Shown here one piece after another: positions 6,347-14,437 of a DNA stretch of 27,686 nucleotides. Source of the stretch: an uncultured Mobiluncus sp. Lineage in GTDB: Bacteria; Actinomycetota; Actinomycetes; Actinomycetales; Actinomycetaceae. The stretch spans positions 1 to 27,686 of the forward strand of contig NZ_CALUCZ010000023.1 in NCBI RefSeq assembly GCF_943914685.1. The letters run 5' to 3'. The translations under genes were made by a program, and so were the position numbers. Positions within the stretch are counted from its first letter, which is position 1. Every line of letters starts with the position of its first letter. The notes beneath the pieces are model-generated. The model did not search any database, had not been told where the DNA came from, and saw only the letters and a program-made list of their open reading frames with translations.

Positions 6347-7492
6347 GTGATTGCGTTACCGTTTCTGTCTGACTTGAAAAAATCTCGTTCCTTGAAGTGG
6401 AGCATCCACCCCGGATCCCTGGGTATGTGGGTCGCAGAAATGGACTTTGGGATTGCTCCAGCCGTGAGGGATACCCTGCAGTCCGCCCTCGACGACACCG
6501 TTACCGGTTATCCTCCCGTAGGGCTGTCCCAGCAGGTGTGCCAGGCGATGCGCGAGTTCTATGCGGATGAATTTGGCTGGCAAATCGAGCCCGATGCGGT
6601 TGGTGTGGCCTCGGACGTATTGTCGGTGCTGCAAGCCGTGATGAGTATTCTTCCCCCGCAGGCTCCGGTGGTGGTGCCGACCCCGGCCTATATGCCATTT
6701 TTGACGATGCCCCAGGACCAAGGCCACGAAGTCGTCCAGGTCGTGTCCAACTATGATGCGCAAACTGGTCAATATCAGCTGAACCTGGAGAGAATCTCGC
6801 AGGTTTTCCGCTCGGCCCCGGCCGGGGGAATGCTGGTGTTGTGCAACCCCTGGAATCCCGTGGGCAAGTGTGTGAGTCCCGCCGAAATGTCTGGATTGTG
6901 CGCTATTTTGGAACAGTATCCGAACGTTTTAGTGTTCTCAGATGAGATTCATTCCCCGCTGGTCTTGGATGGCAAACTCCAGCCTTTCGCCAATTTCTCT
7001 GATTTGGCAGCTTCCCGGACCGTGACTGCTTCAGCTGCCTCAAAAGGCTGGAATATCCCCGGTCTGCACTGTGCGCAATGGATTATTCCTGATGAATCGC
7101 TGCGGCAACGTTTACACACCCCGCTGCAAGTTTTTGCCTCCGGGGCGACCCCGTGGGGGATGCTGGCAGCCATCAGCGCTTTTTGCGACAGCCGCGAATG
7201 GTTGGGGGAAGTCAAAGCGCAGATTGTCGAAAACCGGGAAACTGTCCGTGGCTGGTTGGCCAATCACGGTGAGCACTTCCGGGTGTTCCTCCCCGAGGCG
7301 ACCTATTTGTCATGGTGGGAAACCGATGGAATCCTCGGAGATTGTCCCGCCCAGACCCTCCGGAATCGTGGGCTAATTGTCAACGATGGCGCGGACTTGG
7401 GCAAAGGCTTTGAAAAATCTTTCCGTTTGAACCTGGCGACCACCCCCGAAGTGCTGCACGCGGCTTTAGGGGTTATAGAAGCCGGGATTTAA
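6347..7492 (+). CDS. MalY/PatB-type PLP-dependent aminotransferase / C-S beta-lyase
   Basis: This is a fold-type I PLP enzyme of 381 aa, the usual length of the MalY/PatB group. Family members cleave cystathionine or cysteine to pyruvate, ammonia and a thiol; some act as aminotransferases. Visible motifs are NPWNPVGK near residue 167, SDEIHSPL with the PLP-nitrogen Asp at 199, and SAASKGWNIPGLHCA with the PLP-binding Lys at 233. The C-terminal Arg for the substrate carboxylate should lie in FRLNLA near residue 363. The start is GTG 6347 (MIALPFLSDLKKSRSLKW). AGGGG directly precedes it with almost no spacing, consistent with leaderless translation. It is not obviously linked to ribose use, and a 229-bp gap separates it from the regulator gene. 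The substrate cannot be told from sequence. Confidence 0.88.
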   Translation: MIALPFLSDLKKSRSLKWSIHPGSLGMWVAEMDFGIAPAVRDTLQSALDDTVTGYPPVGLSQQVCQAMREFYADEFGWQIEPDAVGVASDVLSVLQAVMSILPPQAPVVVPTPAYMPFLTMPQDQGHEVVQVVSNYDAQTGQYQLNLERISQVFRSAPAGGMLVLCNPWNPVGKCVSPAEMSGLCAILEQYPNVLVFSDEIHSPLVLDGKLQPFANFSDLAASRTVTASAASKGWNIPGLHCAQWIIPDESLRQRLHTPLQVFASGATPWGMLAAISAFCDSREWLGEVKAQIVENRETVRGWLANHGEHFRVFLPEATYLSWWETDGILGDCPAQTLRNRGLIVNDGADLGKGFEKSFRLNLATTPEVLHAALGVIEAGI

Positions 7493-7642
7493 GTTTTCCA
7501 AAACATCATTGTTACCTCTTCCCGGTAGGAGGTTTAGAGGAGTATACGGATACAGACCTCTCGTTCCAGCGCGAGTAATTTTCCTGTTAAATGTAGTTGA
7601 ATAGGGGTTCTGGCCGGGAGGAAATTTTCTTTTCTGTTTTGC

Positions 7643-7672
7643 TTGACAGGGCACTCCTTTGTATGGCAGGAT
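7643..7672 (+). promoter_or_regulatory. Promoter of the rbs cluster
   Basis: TTGACA (7643-7648) is a perfect -35. CAGGAT (7667-7672), 18 bp downstream, is a moderate -10. Transcription would begin inside the adjacent 34-bp dyad, so a repressor bound there would block initiation. The preceding 7493-7642 holds only weak dyads such as ACCTC/GGAGGT near 7515-7535 and no gene. Confidence 0.55.
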
Positions 7673-7706
7673 TTGTGTAAACGTTTACATGTAATCGTTT
7701 ACACAA
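7673..7706. promoter_or_regulatory. Double LacI-family operator (34-bp dyad)
   Basis: Two adjacent sites fit the LacI/GalR/RbsR consensus with central CG. Site 1 is the perfect palindrome TGTAAACGTTTACA (7676-7689). Site 2, TGTAATCGTTTACA (7690-7703), has one mismatch. The pair lies head to head, so 7673-7706 is itself a dyad, symmetric at every position except one base pair. It lies 15 bp before the regulator start codon and just after the -10 box. Autoregulation by the adjacent LacI-family protein is the natural reading. Confidence 0.85.
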
Positions 7707-7721
7707 TGAAGTGGAGAGTCA

Positions 7722-8708
7722 ATGCGTGCTAACGTGACTATCAAAGATGTAGCCGAGGAATCTGGAGTTTCGGTCGCTACCGTGTCGCGCGTTCTCTCGG
7801 GAAAATCGGCTTCTGAAAAGGCAAAACTGCAGGTGTATACGGCGATTAAAAAGCTGCACTACACCCCTAATGGCCTAGCCCGTTCTTTGCGTTCAAAACA
7901 GAATCGGGTTGTGGCAGTACTTGTTTCAGACGTGCGCAACCCCTATTTCGGTCTCCTTGCCCACGGACTGCAAACTAGCCTGGCAGAATCCGGGTATGCC
8001 ATGATTATCGGCAACGCCTCAGAGAACTTTGAGCAACAGGAGCAATTTCTTCATCAAGCTTTGGAACATCGAGTGGATGGGATGATTCTGGTTATTCAGA
8101 GCCGACATTCCTCAGCTCTGAAACAGGTGCAACGAGCGGGAGTTCCTGTAGTGTTCGTTGACCGCACGATGGATGGTTACGAGGTACCTACAGTAGATTC
8201 AGATGCCTACCCGGGAATTCGGGAGGCGCTGATTCACCTGCAGGGGCTGGGACACAAACGCATTGGGATGGTGTTGGGTCCAGAACATACTTCAACTACT
8301 CAACAGCGTCTTCAAGCCTTTCAAGAGGTTGGTGCTGAACTAGGGCTGGAAACCGTGGTTGATCCGAAGCCAACAGGTGAAGAACACTCAGTTGCGTTGA
8401 TGCAAGAGCTGCTGGAGGCCAATGTCAGCGCAGCTATCATTGCCTACACTCCGCGCCTGTGGCCGATACTCAGTTACCTCGGGAAACAGGGAATCCATGT
8501 ACCACAGGATTTATCAATTATCGGTTATGACGACCTGCCAATCATGGAGCATCTCAATCCGCCGTTGACCACGATTAATCAGGACATTGAGCAAATGAGT
8601 TCTCTGGCCGTTGAGGAGTTGCAAAAACTAATTTCGGGGGAAGAAGCGCAAAGCCTTCACTTGCCAACCTCTCTCATACTTCGCAAATCCACGGCGCGGG
8701 CAAAGTAA
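7722..8708 (+). CDS. rbsR: LacI-family transcriptional regulator of the ribose cluster (RbsR-like)
   Basis: The 328-aa product has the LacI layout. Residues 6-27 form the helix-turn-helix (TIKDVAEESGVSVATVSRVL), followed by the hinge helix (YTPNGLARSLRSKQ) and a periplasmic-binding-protein-like effector domain starting VVAVLVSDVRNPYFGLLAHG. Later conserved segments are VPVVFVDR, LGHKRIGMV and ISIIGYDDLPIM-like sequence (LSIIGYDDLPIMEHLNPPLT). The start ATG 7722 follows GTGGAGAG. It is the first gene of the rbs transcript, 12 nt before rbsA, and faces the double operator. Ribose as effector is inferred from the neighbours; other pentoses are possible. Confidence 0.88.
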   Translation: MRANVTIKDVAEESGVSVATVSRVLSGKSASEKAKLQVYTAIKKLHYTPNGLARSLRSKQNRVVAVLVSDVRNPYFGLLAHGLQTSLAESGYAMIIGNASENFEQQEQFLHQALEHRVDGMILVIQSRHSSALKQVQRAGVPVVFVDRTMDGYEVPTVDSDAYPGIREALIHLQGLGHKRIGMVLGPEHTSTTQQRLQAFQEVGAELGLETVVDPKPTGEEHSVALMQELLEANVSAAIIAYTPRLWPILSYLGKQGIHVPQDLSIIGYDDLPIMEHLNPPLTTINQDIEQMSSLAVEELQKLISGEEAQSLHLPTSLILRKSTARAK

Positions 8709-8720
8709 GGAGCAGCGCAG

Positions 8721-10217
8721 ATGACAACGTTGGAGCTAAAGCATATTTACAAGTCTTTTGGGCCAGTAGAGGTGTTAAAAGACATATCTCTACGCGTAGA
8801 ACCAGGGAAAGTACATGTGTTGTTGGGCGAGAACGGCGCCGGGAAATCCACCCTCATAAAAATCATTGCCGGGATATATGGTGCAGACAAGGGCGAGCTG
8901 TTCCTGGATGGCAAACCTGTGACAATAGCTAACGTTAAGGACGCGGAGGCGCACGGAATCTCGGTAATTCACCAGGAACTCAACCTCGTCCCCAAGATGA
9001 GTGTGGCAGAGAACCTTCTGTTGGGCAGACTCCCAACTAAGGCCGGAATGTTAGATAAACGAGAACTTTATAGCCAAGCGCAAGAAGCTTTGGATTTGGT
9101 AGGCATGAAGCTCAACCTCAAACAGCCTGTGGGTGAATTGGGGATAGCAGGTCAGCAGCTGGTGGAAATCGCCAAGGCTCTCTCAGTGAAGTCCAAAATA
9201 CTGATTCTTGATGAGCCTACAGCCGCCTTGACGACAAAAGAGATAAAGGTCTTGTTCGAACTGATGCGCTCACTTAAGTCACAGGGTGTGGGGATGATTT
9301 TTATCTCTCATCACCTAAACGAACTGGCTGAAATCGGGGACACGGTGTCGGTGCTGCGGGACGGAAACCTGGTGGCGCAAGTAGATGCGCAAACTCCAGA
9401 GCCCGAGCTAGTGCGTCTCATGGTGGGACGTTCTATTGACGAGCAGTTTCCTGCCCGCAAGGTTAAAGCCGGAGAGATAATGCTAGAGGTTAAAAATCTC
9501 AGTTCAGCAGGGAAATTCTCCGATGTCAGTTTCAATGTTCGCGCTGGAGAGGTGCTGGGCATCGCCGGGCTGGTTGGTGCAGGAAGAACCGAGGTTTTAA
9601 GAGCCATCGCCGGAGCCGACACATTTGACTCAGGAATAATCCGAATTCAGGGAAAAGAAGTGCCGAATTCCCAGATTGCTAAGAAGATTTCTCTAGGTCT
9701 GGGCATGGTTCCTGAAGACCGAAAGGCTCAGGGCCTAGTTTTGGGTGCTACGGCTTGCGAAAACCTCGGCTATGCAAAACTCATGCCCAGTGCTCGTTTG
9801 GGGATAGCGCAACGAGGAATGTTGCGTAAACAAGCTGAGGGAGTGTCCCAGCGGATGCGAGTTCGTATGGAGAGCATTGATCAGAAAGTCAAAGAGCTTT
9901 CGGGTGGAAACCAACAAAAATTAGTCTTTGGACGGTGGGTGTTGGCCGAATCGAAGGTGCTACTTCTCGATGAGCCGACTCGCGGGGTCGATGTGGGCGC
10001 AAAAGTCGAGATTTATGAACTTATTAATCAAATCGTGTCCGATGGTGGCGCGGTGGTGATGGTTTCAAGCGAATTGCCTGAGGTACTCGGTATGTCAGAT
10101 CGGATTCTGGTGATGTCGGAAGGCCGTGTTGCAGGGGAACTCCCAGGTAAAGGAACCACTCAAGATGAAATCATGACACTGGCGGTTTCCAATGTCGCAG
10201 AGTTGTCACAGATCTAG
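8721..10217 (+). CDS. rbsA: Ribose-type sugar ABC transporter, double ATPase subunit
   Basis: This is the ATPase of a CUT2-class sugar importer, a single chain with two nucleotide-binding halves (498 aa, family length). Half 1 has Walker A GENGAGKST (36-44), a relaxed signature (ELGIAGQQLVEIAKAL) and Walker B ILILDEPTAAL near residue 160. Half 2 has a degenerate Walker A (GLVGAGRTEVLR near 283) but a good signature LSGGNQQK (393-400) and VLLLDEPTRGVDVGAK. This asymmetry is normal for RbsA. It follows the regulator by 12 nt (GGAGCAG site) and precedes the permease by 14 nt. RbsA versus XylG/AraG-type cannot be settled by sequence alone, but rbsK and rbsD downstream favour ribose. Confidence 0.92.
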   Translation: MTTLELKHIYKSFGPVEVLKDISLRVEPGKVHVLLGENGAGKSTLIKIIAGIYGADKGELFLDGKPVTIANVKDAEAHGISVIHQELNLVPKMSVAENLLLGRLPTKAGMLDKRELYSQAQEALDLVGMKLNLKQPVGELGIAGQQLVEIAKALSVKSKILILDEPTAALTTKEIKVLFELMRSLKSQGVGMIFISHHLNELAEIGDTVSVLRDGNLVAQVDAQTPEPELVRLMVGRSIDEQFPARKVKAGEIMLEVKNLSSAGKFSDVSFNVRAGEVLGIAGLVGAGRTEVLRAIAGADTFDSGIIRIQGKEVPNSQIAKKISLGLGMVPEDRKAQGLVLGATACENLGYAKLMPSARLGIAQRGMLRKQAEGVSQRMRVRMESIDQKVKELSGGNQQKLVFGRWVLAESKVLLLDEPTRGVDVGAKVEIYELINQIVSDGGAVVMVSSELPEVLGMSDRILVMSEGRVAGELPGKGTTQDEIMTLAVSNVAELSQI

Positions 10218-10231
10218 AAAAGAAGGTCAAT

Positions 10232-11224
10232 ATGCAAACAGTAACGAAACCGAGTACTAAACGTGAAGTGAAACCGTCTAGCGGACTGGTTAAGGTCAAA
10301 ACCTTCCTTGCCAACAATGGAGCCCTAGTCGGTTTGGTAATCCTGGCCATCGTTTTGAGTCTAGCGTCACCGGTGTTCCTCTCGGTCAATAACATTACCC
10401 AAATCGGTGTGCAGACAGCGGTCACTGCCATTCTTGCGTTTGGAATGACTTTCGTGATCGTGGCAGCTGGTATCGACTTGTCGGTTGGTTCCATGTTGGC
10501 CCTGTCAGCCATGGTGGGTGCTTACGCTTTCACTGTTATGGGCGTCCCCAGCTGGCTGGCTTTGCTAGTCGGATTGTTAGCTGGAATCATGTGCGGGGCA
10601 GTAAACGGGATTAGCAATGCATATTTTCGTTTGCCGTCTTTCATTGCTACTCTAGCGATGCTGTCCATAGCGCGTGGACTCACCCTGGTCATTTCCCAAG
10701 GTAAACCGATTCCTACCCCACCCGCAGTGAATTTGTTAGGCGGGAGTCTAGGCCCGATTCCCGTCCCGATTATCGTGTTTGCTCTCTCGGGAATCGTGGC
10801 GGCTTTAATCCTCAACCGTACCGCTATGGGACGTGCCATGTATGCTGTCGGCGGCAATATCGAGGCCGCTCGGCTTTCGGGCATTCCCGTGAAAAAAGTG
10901 CAGGTGACCGTGTTTGCGTTGTGCGGACTCTATGCAGGTGTGGCAGGAATGGTTATGGCTGGTCGGCTTAATTCCGCTGGAGCTCAAGCCGGTGTGGGAT
11001 ACGAGCTCGACGCTATTGCCGCGGTTGTGATTGGAGGCGCATCCCTGGCCGGCGGTTCAGGTAAGGTTTCCGGAACTCTGGTTGGGGCTCTCTTGCTGGC
11101 GGTAATTCGTAACGGGCTCAACATTATGAATGTTCCTTCCTTCTGGCAACAGGTGGTTATAGGACTGGTCATCGCCATAGCGGTGGGGATTGATGCTTTG
11201 AAGAACAAAGAATCTGCACACTAA
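10232..11224 (+). CDS. rbsC: Ribose-type sugar ABC transporter permease
   Basis: The 330-aa multi-spanning membrane protein forms the homodimeric channel of the importer. Family landmarks are FGMTFVIVAAGIDLSVGSML near residues 70-89, RLPSFIATLAMLSIARGLTL, the EAARLSGIPVKKV cytoplasmic coupling region near 209-221, and GGASLAGGSGKVSGTLVGAL near residues 268-287. About 30 residues before the first membrane helix are cytoplasmic and Lys/Thr-rich. The start ATG follows AGAAGG. A 124-bp gap with a hairpin separates it from rbsB. Confidence 0.93.
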   Translation: MQTVTKPSTKREVKPSSGLVKVKTFLANNGALVGLVILAIVLSLASPVFLSVNNITQIGVQTAVTAILAFGMTFVIVAAGIDLSVGSMLALSAMVGAYAFTVMGVPSWLALLVGLLAGIMCGAVNGISNAYFRLPSFIATLAMLSIARGLTLVISQGKPIPTPPAVNLLGGSLGPIPVPIIVFALSGIVAALILNRTAMGRAMYAVGGNIEAARLSGIPVKKVQVTVFALCGLYAGVAGMVMAGRLNSAGAQAGVGYELDAIAAVVIGGASLAGGSGKVSGTLVGALLLAVIRNGLNIMNVPSFWQQVVIGLVIAIAVGIDALKNKESAH

Positions 11225-11233
11225 ACCACAAGA

Positions 11234-11264
11234 GTAGGGCTTGCCCTAGGAAGAGGAAGCCTAC
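11234..11264 (+). other. Intra-operon hairpin between rbsC and rbsB
   Basis: TAGGG (11235-11239) pairs with CCCTA (11244-11248) around loop CTTG. Alternatively GTAGG (11234-11238) pairs with CCTAC (11260-11264). Neither is followed by a U-run, so this is not a clear terminator. Such hairpins often stabilise or partly terminate transcripts so that the binding protein is made in excess. The remaining gap to rbsB is AT-rich and could hold a weak internal promoter, but I see no convincing one. Confidence 0.45.
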
Positions 11265-11348
11265 CTTGCGCATTCAGACATTGCAATAAATAAACAACAT
11301 GTTTCGAGGAAAATCCCGGAACAAAACAACCAGAAAGGTAAACATATT

Positions 11349-12320
11349 ATGAAAAAATTTCACAAGTTATTTGCATCCGGAGCCGTCCTAACTCTAGGAA
11401 TCTTAGGCTTGAGTGCTTGCGGCGGCGCCGATGCTGCCAATAACGGAGCCTCCTCAGGGGAGACGGGCAGTGCCTCAGGTGGGAAAAACCTGGTATTGCT
11501 AGTTTCTACCCTGAGCAACCCCTTCTTTGTCGACCTGAGCGACGGTGCCAAGGCCGAAGCGGAAGCAAAGGGCTACACGCTGGAGATTTCTGATGCTCAG
11601 GATGATTCGGCCACCCAGGCTAACCAGGCTCAAAATGCCATCAGCAAGGGCGTGAGTGCGGTAATTATTAACCCGGTGGACTCCGATGCGGCGGGACCCT
11701 CTGTTGAAGCGTTGAATGGTGCAAAAATTCCTGTTATTGCGGTTGATCGCGGCGTCACTACCGGCAAACTGGATTCTTTTGTGTCTTCGGATAACGTACT
11801 CGGCGGCAAACTTGCGGCGGAGCAGATTGCCAAGGCCATCGGCGAGAAAGGAGACGTCATTGTGCTTCAAGGGGTGCCGGGTGCCTCCGCAACTCGTGAC
11901 CGTGGTCAGGGCTTCGAGGAAGGCATCAAGGCCTTCCCGAATATCAAGGTAGTTGCTTCCCAGACTGCTAACTTTGACCGCGCCGAGGGGTTGGACGTGG
12001 CATCAAACCTGCTGCAGGCTAATCCAAATGTGAAGGCTATCTTTGCGCACAACGATGAGATGGCATTGGGAGCTTTGAAAGCCTTAGCGGAAAAGGCTGG
12101 TAAAGATGTATTCGTCTTTGGCTTCGATGGCACGAATGATGGCTTGCAGGCTGTGCAGGATGGAACCATGCTTGGAACGATTGCTCAGCAACCTAAAGAA
12201 CTGGGTAAAATCGCCGTGGATCAAGCAATTAAGTTCTTGGAAAGCGGGAAGGCCGATGCCAATGTTCCGGTGGAGGTCAAGACTGTCACCAAAGAAAATG
12301 TTGCGGAGTATGCCAAGTGA
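11349..12320 (+). CDS. rbsB: Ribose-type substrate-binding lipoprotein
   Basis: This is the extracytoplasmic sugar receptor of the importer, anchored as a lipoprotein. The N-terminus has a basic start, a hydrophobic core and lipobox LSAC with the acylated Cys at residue 24, followed by a flexible Gly/Ser linker to about residue 46. The mature part is a type I periplasmic-binding fold: LVLLVSTLSNPFFVDLSDGA, DAQDDSATQANQAQNAISKG, VIINPVDSDA, IPVIAVDRG, FAHNDEMALGALKAL and VFGFDGTNDGLQAVQDG, all RbsB hallmarks. It is 323 aa. Its stop overlaps rbsK (GTGA), so binding protein and kinase are coupled. Confidence 0.95.
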   Translation: MKKFHKLFASGAVLTLGILGLSACGGADAANNGASSGETGSASGGKNLVLLVSTLSNPFFVDLSDGAKAEAEAKGYTLEISDAQDDSATQANQAQNAISKGVSAVIINPVDSDAAGPSVEALNGAKIPVIAVDRGVTTGKLDSFVSSDNVLGGKLAAEQIAKAIGEKGDVIVLQGVPGASATRDRGQGFEEGIKAFPNIKVVASQTANFDRAEGLDVASNLLQANPNVKAIFAHNDEMALGALKALAEKAGKDVFVFGFDGTNDGLQAVQDGTMLGTIAQQPKELGKIAVDQAIKFLESGKADANVPVEVKTVTKENVAEYAK

Positions 12321-13240
12321 CAATAGCTGTTTTCGGATCTCTGAACGCTGACCTGAATCTGACAGTGGCTCGCCACCCCCAGCCGGGAGAGACCCTTTTA
12401 GGTGGGGGTGGCGGAGTTAGTGCCGGAGGTAAGGGAGCGAACCAAGCTCTTGCTGCCGCTCTGACTGGACACCAAGTGATGATGATTGGACAGGTTGGAA
12501 AGGATGCCAATGCGCAGGTGGTGGTGGAGTTTCTGCAAAAAGCTGGCGTGGACTTGAGTTTTGTGCGTCAAGTAGACACTCCCACCGGTCTGGCGGTTGT
12601 AACCGTTGAACAGGAAGGCGAAAACTTCATTATCGTAGTCCCCGGAGCAAACGGAGCTATGAATAGTGGTGAAATCGAGTGGATTAACCCGGCATTGCAC
12701 CAAGCCGATATCCTGGTGATGCAGGCAGAAATTCCGCAAGACTGCATTCTGGAGGCCGCAAAACGATTTGTGGAATCCGGAAAGCGGGTGGTTTTGAATC
12801 TCGCCCCAGCAATAGCTGTGAATCCATGGCTACTTTTGCATAGTAATCCGCTGGTAGTAAATGAGTCCGAGTCACGTCTAGCGGCAAACTGCTTAGGATT
12901 GAATCTCAACAATGCTGAGGACATTGATGTCGCGAAAGCATTGCTGGAAGCAGGAGTTCCCTCGGTGGTTCTGACTCTTGGTTCGCAAGGATCACTGTTG
13001 GGGGAACATACTTCGGAAGGTAGTATTAGCGTTTCTCATCTAGATGCCATCCCTGTTCAAGCTGTGGATGCAGTAGGTGCGGGTGACGCGTTCACCGGAG
13101 TGCTAGCGGCAAAATTAGCTGAGGGTCAATCCCTCCAAGATAGCGCATTGGCTGCGACGCGATTTGCTTCCGAAACAGTAAAATACCCTGGCGCGCAATC
13201 TTCTTATTGGCAGACAGCCAAAACCTTGAAAGGAATCTGA
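12317..13240 (+). CDS. rbsK: Ribokinase
   Basis: This PfkB-family sugar kinase phosphorylates ribose at O5. The 307-aa product starts at GTG 12317 (MTIAVFGSLNADLNLTVARH), overlapping the rbsB stop by 4 nt. Motifs are GGKGANQALAAA near residues 39-50 (sugar lid/binding), NLAPA, NESESRLA near residue 180, and the anion hole/catalytic base segment DAVGAGDAFTG with Asp 257. All key residues are present, so it should be active. The stop overlaps the rbsD start by one base. Confidence 0.95.
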   Translation: MTIAVFGSLNADLNLTVARHPQPGETLLGGGGGVSAGGKGANQALAAALTGHQVMMIGQVGKDANAQVVVEFLQKAGVDLSFVRQVDTPTGLAVVTVEQEGENFIIVVPGANGAMNSGEIEWINPALHQADILVMQAEIPQDCILEAAKRFVESGKRVVLNLAPAIAVNPWLLLHSNPLVVNESESRLAANCLGLNLNNAEDIDVAKALLEAGVPSVVLTLGSQGSLLGEHTSEGSISVSHLDAIPVQAVDAVGAGDAFTGVLAAKLAEGQSLQDSALAATRFASETVKYPGAQSSYWQTAKTLKGI

Positions 13241-13629
13241 TGAAGAAACAAGGCATTTTGAATCGCAATCTTCTCGCTCAAATCGCATGTTTGGGACACA
13301 CAGACACTCTCGTGTTGGCGGACTGTGGCCTACCGATTCCTCGGGATATTCCTGTGGTGGATTTGAGTGTGGTGTTCGGTTTGCCTCGTTTTCAACCGGT
13401 ACTCCAGGCTCTGTTGTCAGAGCTTGAAATAGAAGCGTGCTGCTATGCCTCCGAGGCTATCGGCACCGAGGTGGAATCTTGGTTTGCCGAGATTCCTGGG
13501 ACTCATGACACGATTCCACATGAGGAACTCAAGCGCCGGGTAGCGCAAGCAGCTTTTGTAGTCAGAACTGGGGAAGATACTCCGTGGGCGAATGTGATTT
13601 TACGTTGCGGCGTGCCTTTCGGAAAATGA
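13240..13629 (+). CDS. rbsD: D-ribose pyranase
   Basis: RbsD converts beta-pyranose to furanose ribose, the form used by ribokinase. I start it at ATG 13240 (MKKQGILNRNLLAQIACLGH), which shares its A with the rbsK TGA stop. That gives 129 aa, close to the family's 131-139. An in-frame upstream start would only add residues from inside rbsK. The catalytic His 20 and Asp 28 in LGHTDTLVLADCGLPIP are present. The C-terminal WANVILRCGVPFGK has Trp where many family members have Tyr next to the conserved Asn. It is the last gene of the rbs operon. Confidence 0.93.
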   Translation: MKKQGILNRNLLAQIACLGHTDTLVLADCGLPIPRDIPVVDLSVVFGLPRFQPVLQALLSELEIEACCYASEAIGTEVESWFAEIPGTHDTIPHEELKRRVAQAAFVVRTGEDTPWANVILRCGVPFGK

Positions 13630-13634
13630 GCACT

Positions 13635-13680
13635 AAATAACTGTTTGCCCGGGCATGGTGCCTGGGCAAACAGTTATTTT
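13635..13680 (+). terminator. Terminator of the rbs operon
   Basis: Bases 13635-13655 pair with 13659-13679 in a 21-bp stem with a single G-U pair and a 3-nt loop (TGG), ending in TTATTTT. The A-run at the base of the left arm means it could also act on the opposite strand. It begins 5 nt after the rbsD stop. Confidence 0.92.
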
Positions 13681-13686
13681 ACGGTT

Positions 13687-13752
13687 CTGTCTCCCCGTGA
13701 AGACACCGGTGTCTTCTCAACGTAGATGAGACTTTACGGGGGAGTCCGACAG
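13687..13752. other. 66-bp multi-stem element of unknown nature
   Basis: Nested dyads form a three-way-junction plan. The outer stem is CTGTC (13687-13691)/GACAG (13748-13752). The closing stem is CTCCCCGT (13691-13698)/ACGGGGGAG (13736-13744, one bulged G). Inside lie a perfect 16-bp palindrome, AAGACACCGGTGTCTT (13700-13715), and the small hairpin CTCA/TGAG (13716-13719/13727-13730). It sits between two convergent terminators. It may be a palindromic repeat, a miniature mobile element or a small structured RNA. I cannot choose among these. Confidence 0.5.
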
Positions 13753-13770
13753 ATGGTGCCTTTTGGGCGC

Positions 13771-13810
13771 TAAAAACCATGATGGGCCTCACCCGCAGGT
13801 AAGGCCCATC
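13771..13810 (-). terminator. Terminator of the minus-strand membrane-protein gene
   Basis: GATGGGCCT (13781-13789) and AGGCCCATC (13802-13810) form a perfect 9-bp stem with a 12-nt loop. Read on the minus strand, the stem is followed by ATGG and then TTTTT, as expected for a Rho-independent terminator about 30 nt after the stop at 13839. Confidence 0.75.
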
Positions 13811-13838
13811 GGAGGCTCGTGATGGAATCGAGACGGAT

Positions 13839-14255
13839 TTAGATGGCGCTCAGTGCCGGCAACAGTCCCGCGCTCGTATCGCTAGCCATTCCCAGAATCG
13901 CCAGTCCTCCCACAACCGTCAAGATGATAGAGAGACTGATACCAATAAGTCCCAAAATCGTGATCACCATAGCGACTGTGGTCCAAGTCTTTAGTCTGGA
14001 AGTAGGTTCCATATTCTGAGCCACCATCTCACTTTTCGCCTTACTGCCCATATACCAGGCGATCGGTGAGCAAAGCCAAAAGAATATGCCGATAATAGCC
14101 AGTACCATTACGGTCTGTTCCTGGGGATGCTCATAAGGGCGGGTGAACTGTCCGGGCATGGGTTGACCCGGCATCTGCTGGCCCATCGGCTGTCCGGGCT
14201 GCGGCCCGGGGACCTGACCAGGATTACTTTGCTGGGGCTGATAAGGGTTGGACAT
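13839..14255 (-). CDS. Small membrane protein with Pro/Gln/Gly-rich N-terminus (DUF4190-like)
   Basis: The 138-aa product begins MSNPYQPQQSNPGQVPGPQP and continues with PGQPM repeats to about residue 45. Two hydrophobic segments follow (about 48-70, VMVLAIIGIFFWLCSPIAWY; about 92-125), separated by a conserved-looking GSKAKSEM loop. The plan of a proline-rich cytoplasmic head followed by two helices and GSKA matches actinobacterial DUF4190-type proteins, whose function is unknown. ATG 14255 follows GAGGAGG on the minus strand, a strong start. It has its own terminator and lies 182 bp downstream of the carbonic-anhydrase-like gene on the same strand. No enzymatic motif is seen. Confidence 0.8.
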   Translation of the reverse strand: MSNPYQPQQSNPGQVPGPQPGQPMGQQMPGQPMPGQFTRPYEHPQEQTVMVLAIIGIFFWLCSPIAWYMGSKAKSEMVAQNMEPTSRLKTWTTVAMVITILGLIGISLSIILTVVGGLAILGMASDTSAGLLPALSAI

Positions 14256-14437
14256 AATTCCTCCTCAAGAATAAATAGCAACACCTGCGTCCCAACTTAT
14301 CAGGAAAATTCCTTGGTTCGCTACCCATTAATCGTTGCGGGCTTCAGGAACGCCAAGTCGCGCAAAGGCTGACCAGTGTTGCAGAGTCTGGGAAGTGAGG
14401 CAGTCTATTGTGACGCATCAGTTAAACGTGCTGGGGT

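Noticed and set aside
13207..13239. Upstream start for rbsD inside rbsK
   Set aside because: It would add 11 residues not found in RbsD; ATG 13240 gives the family N-terminus with His at position 20.
14256..14437. Gap between the two minus-strand genes inspected for a tRNA or small gene
   Set aside because: No cloverleaf, no small ORF with a ribosome-binding site and no strong hairpin was found.
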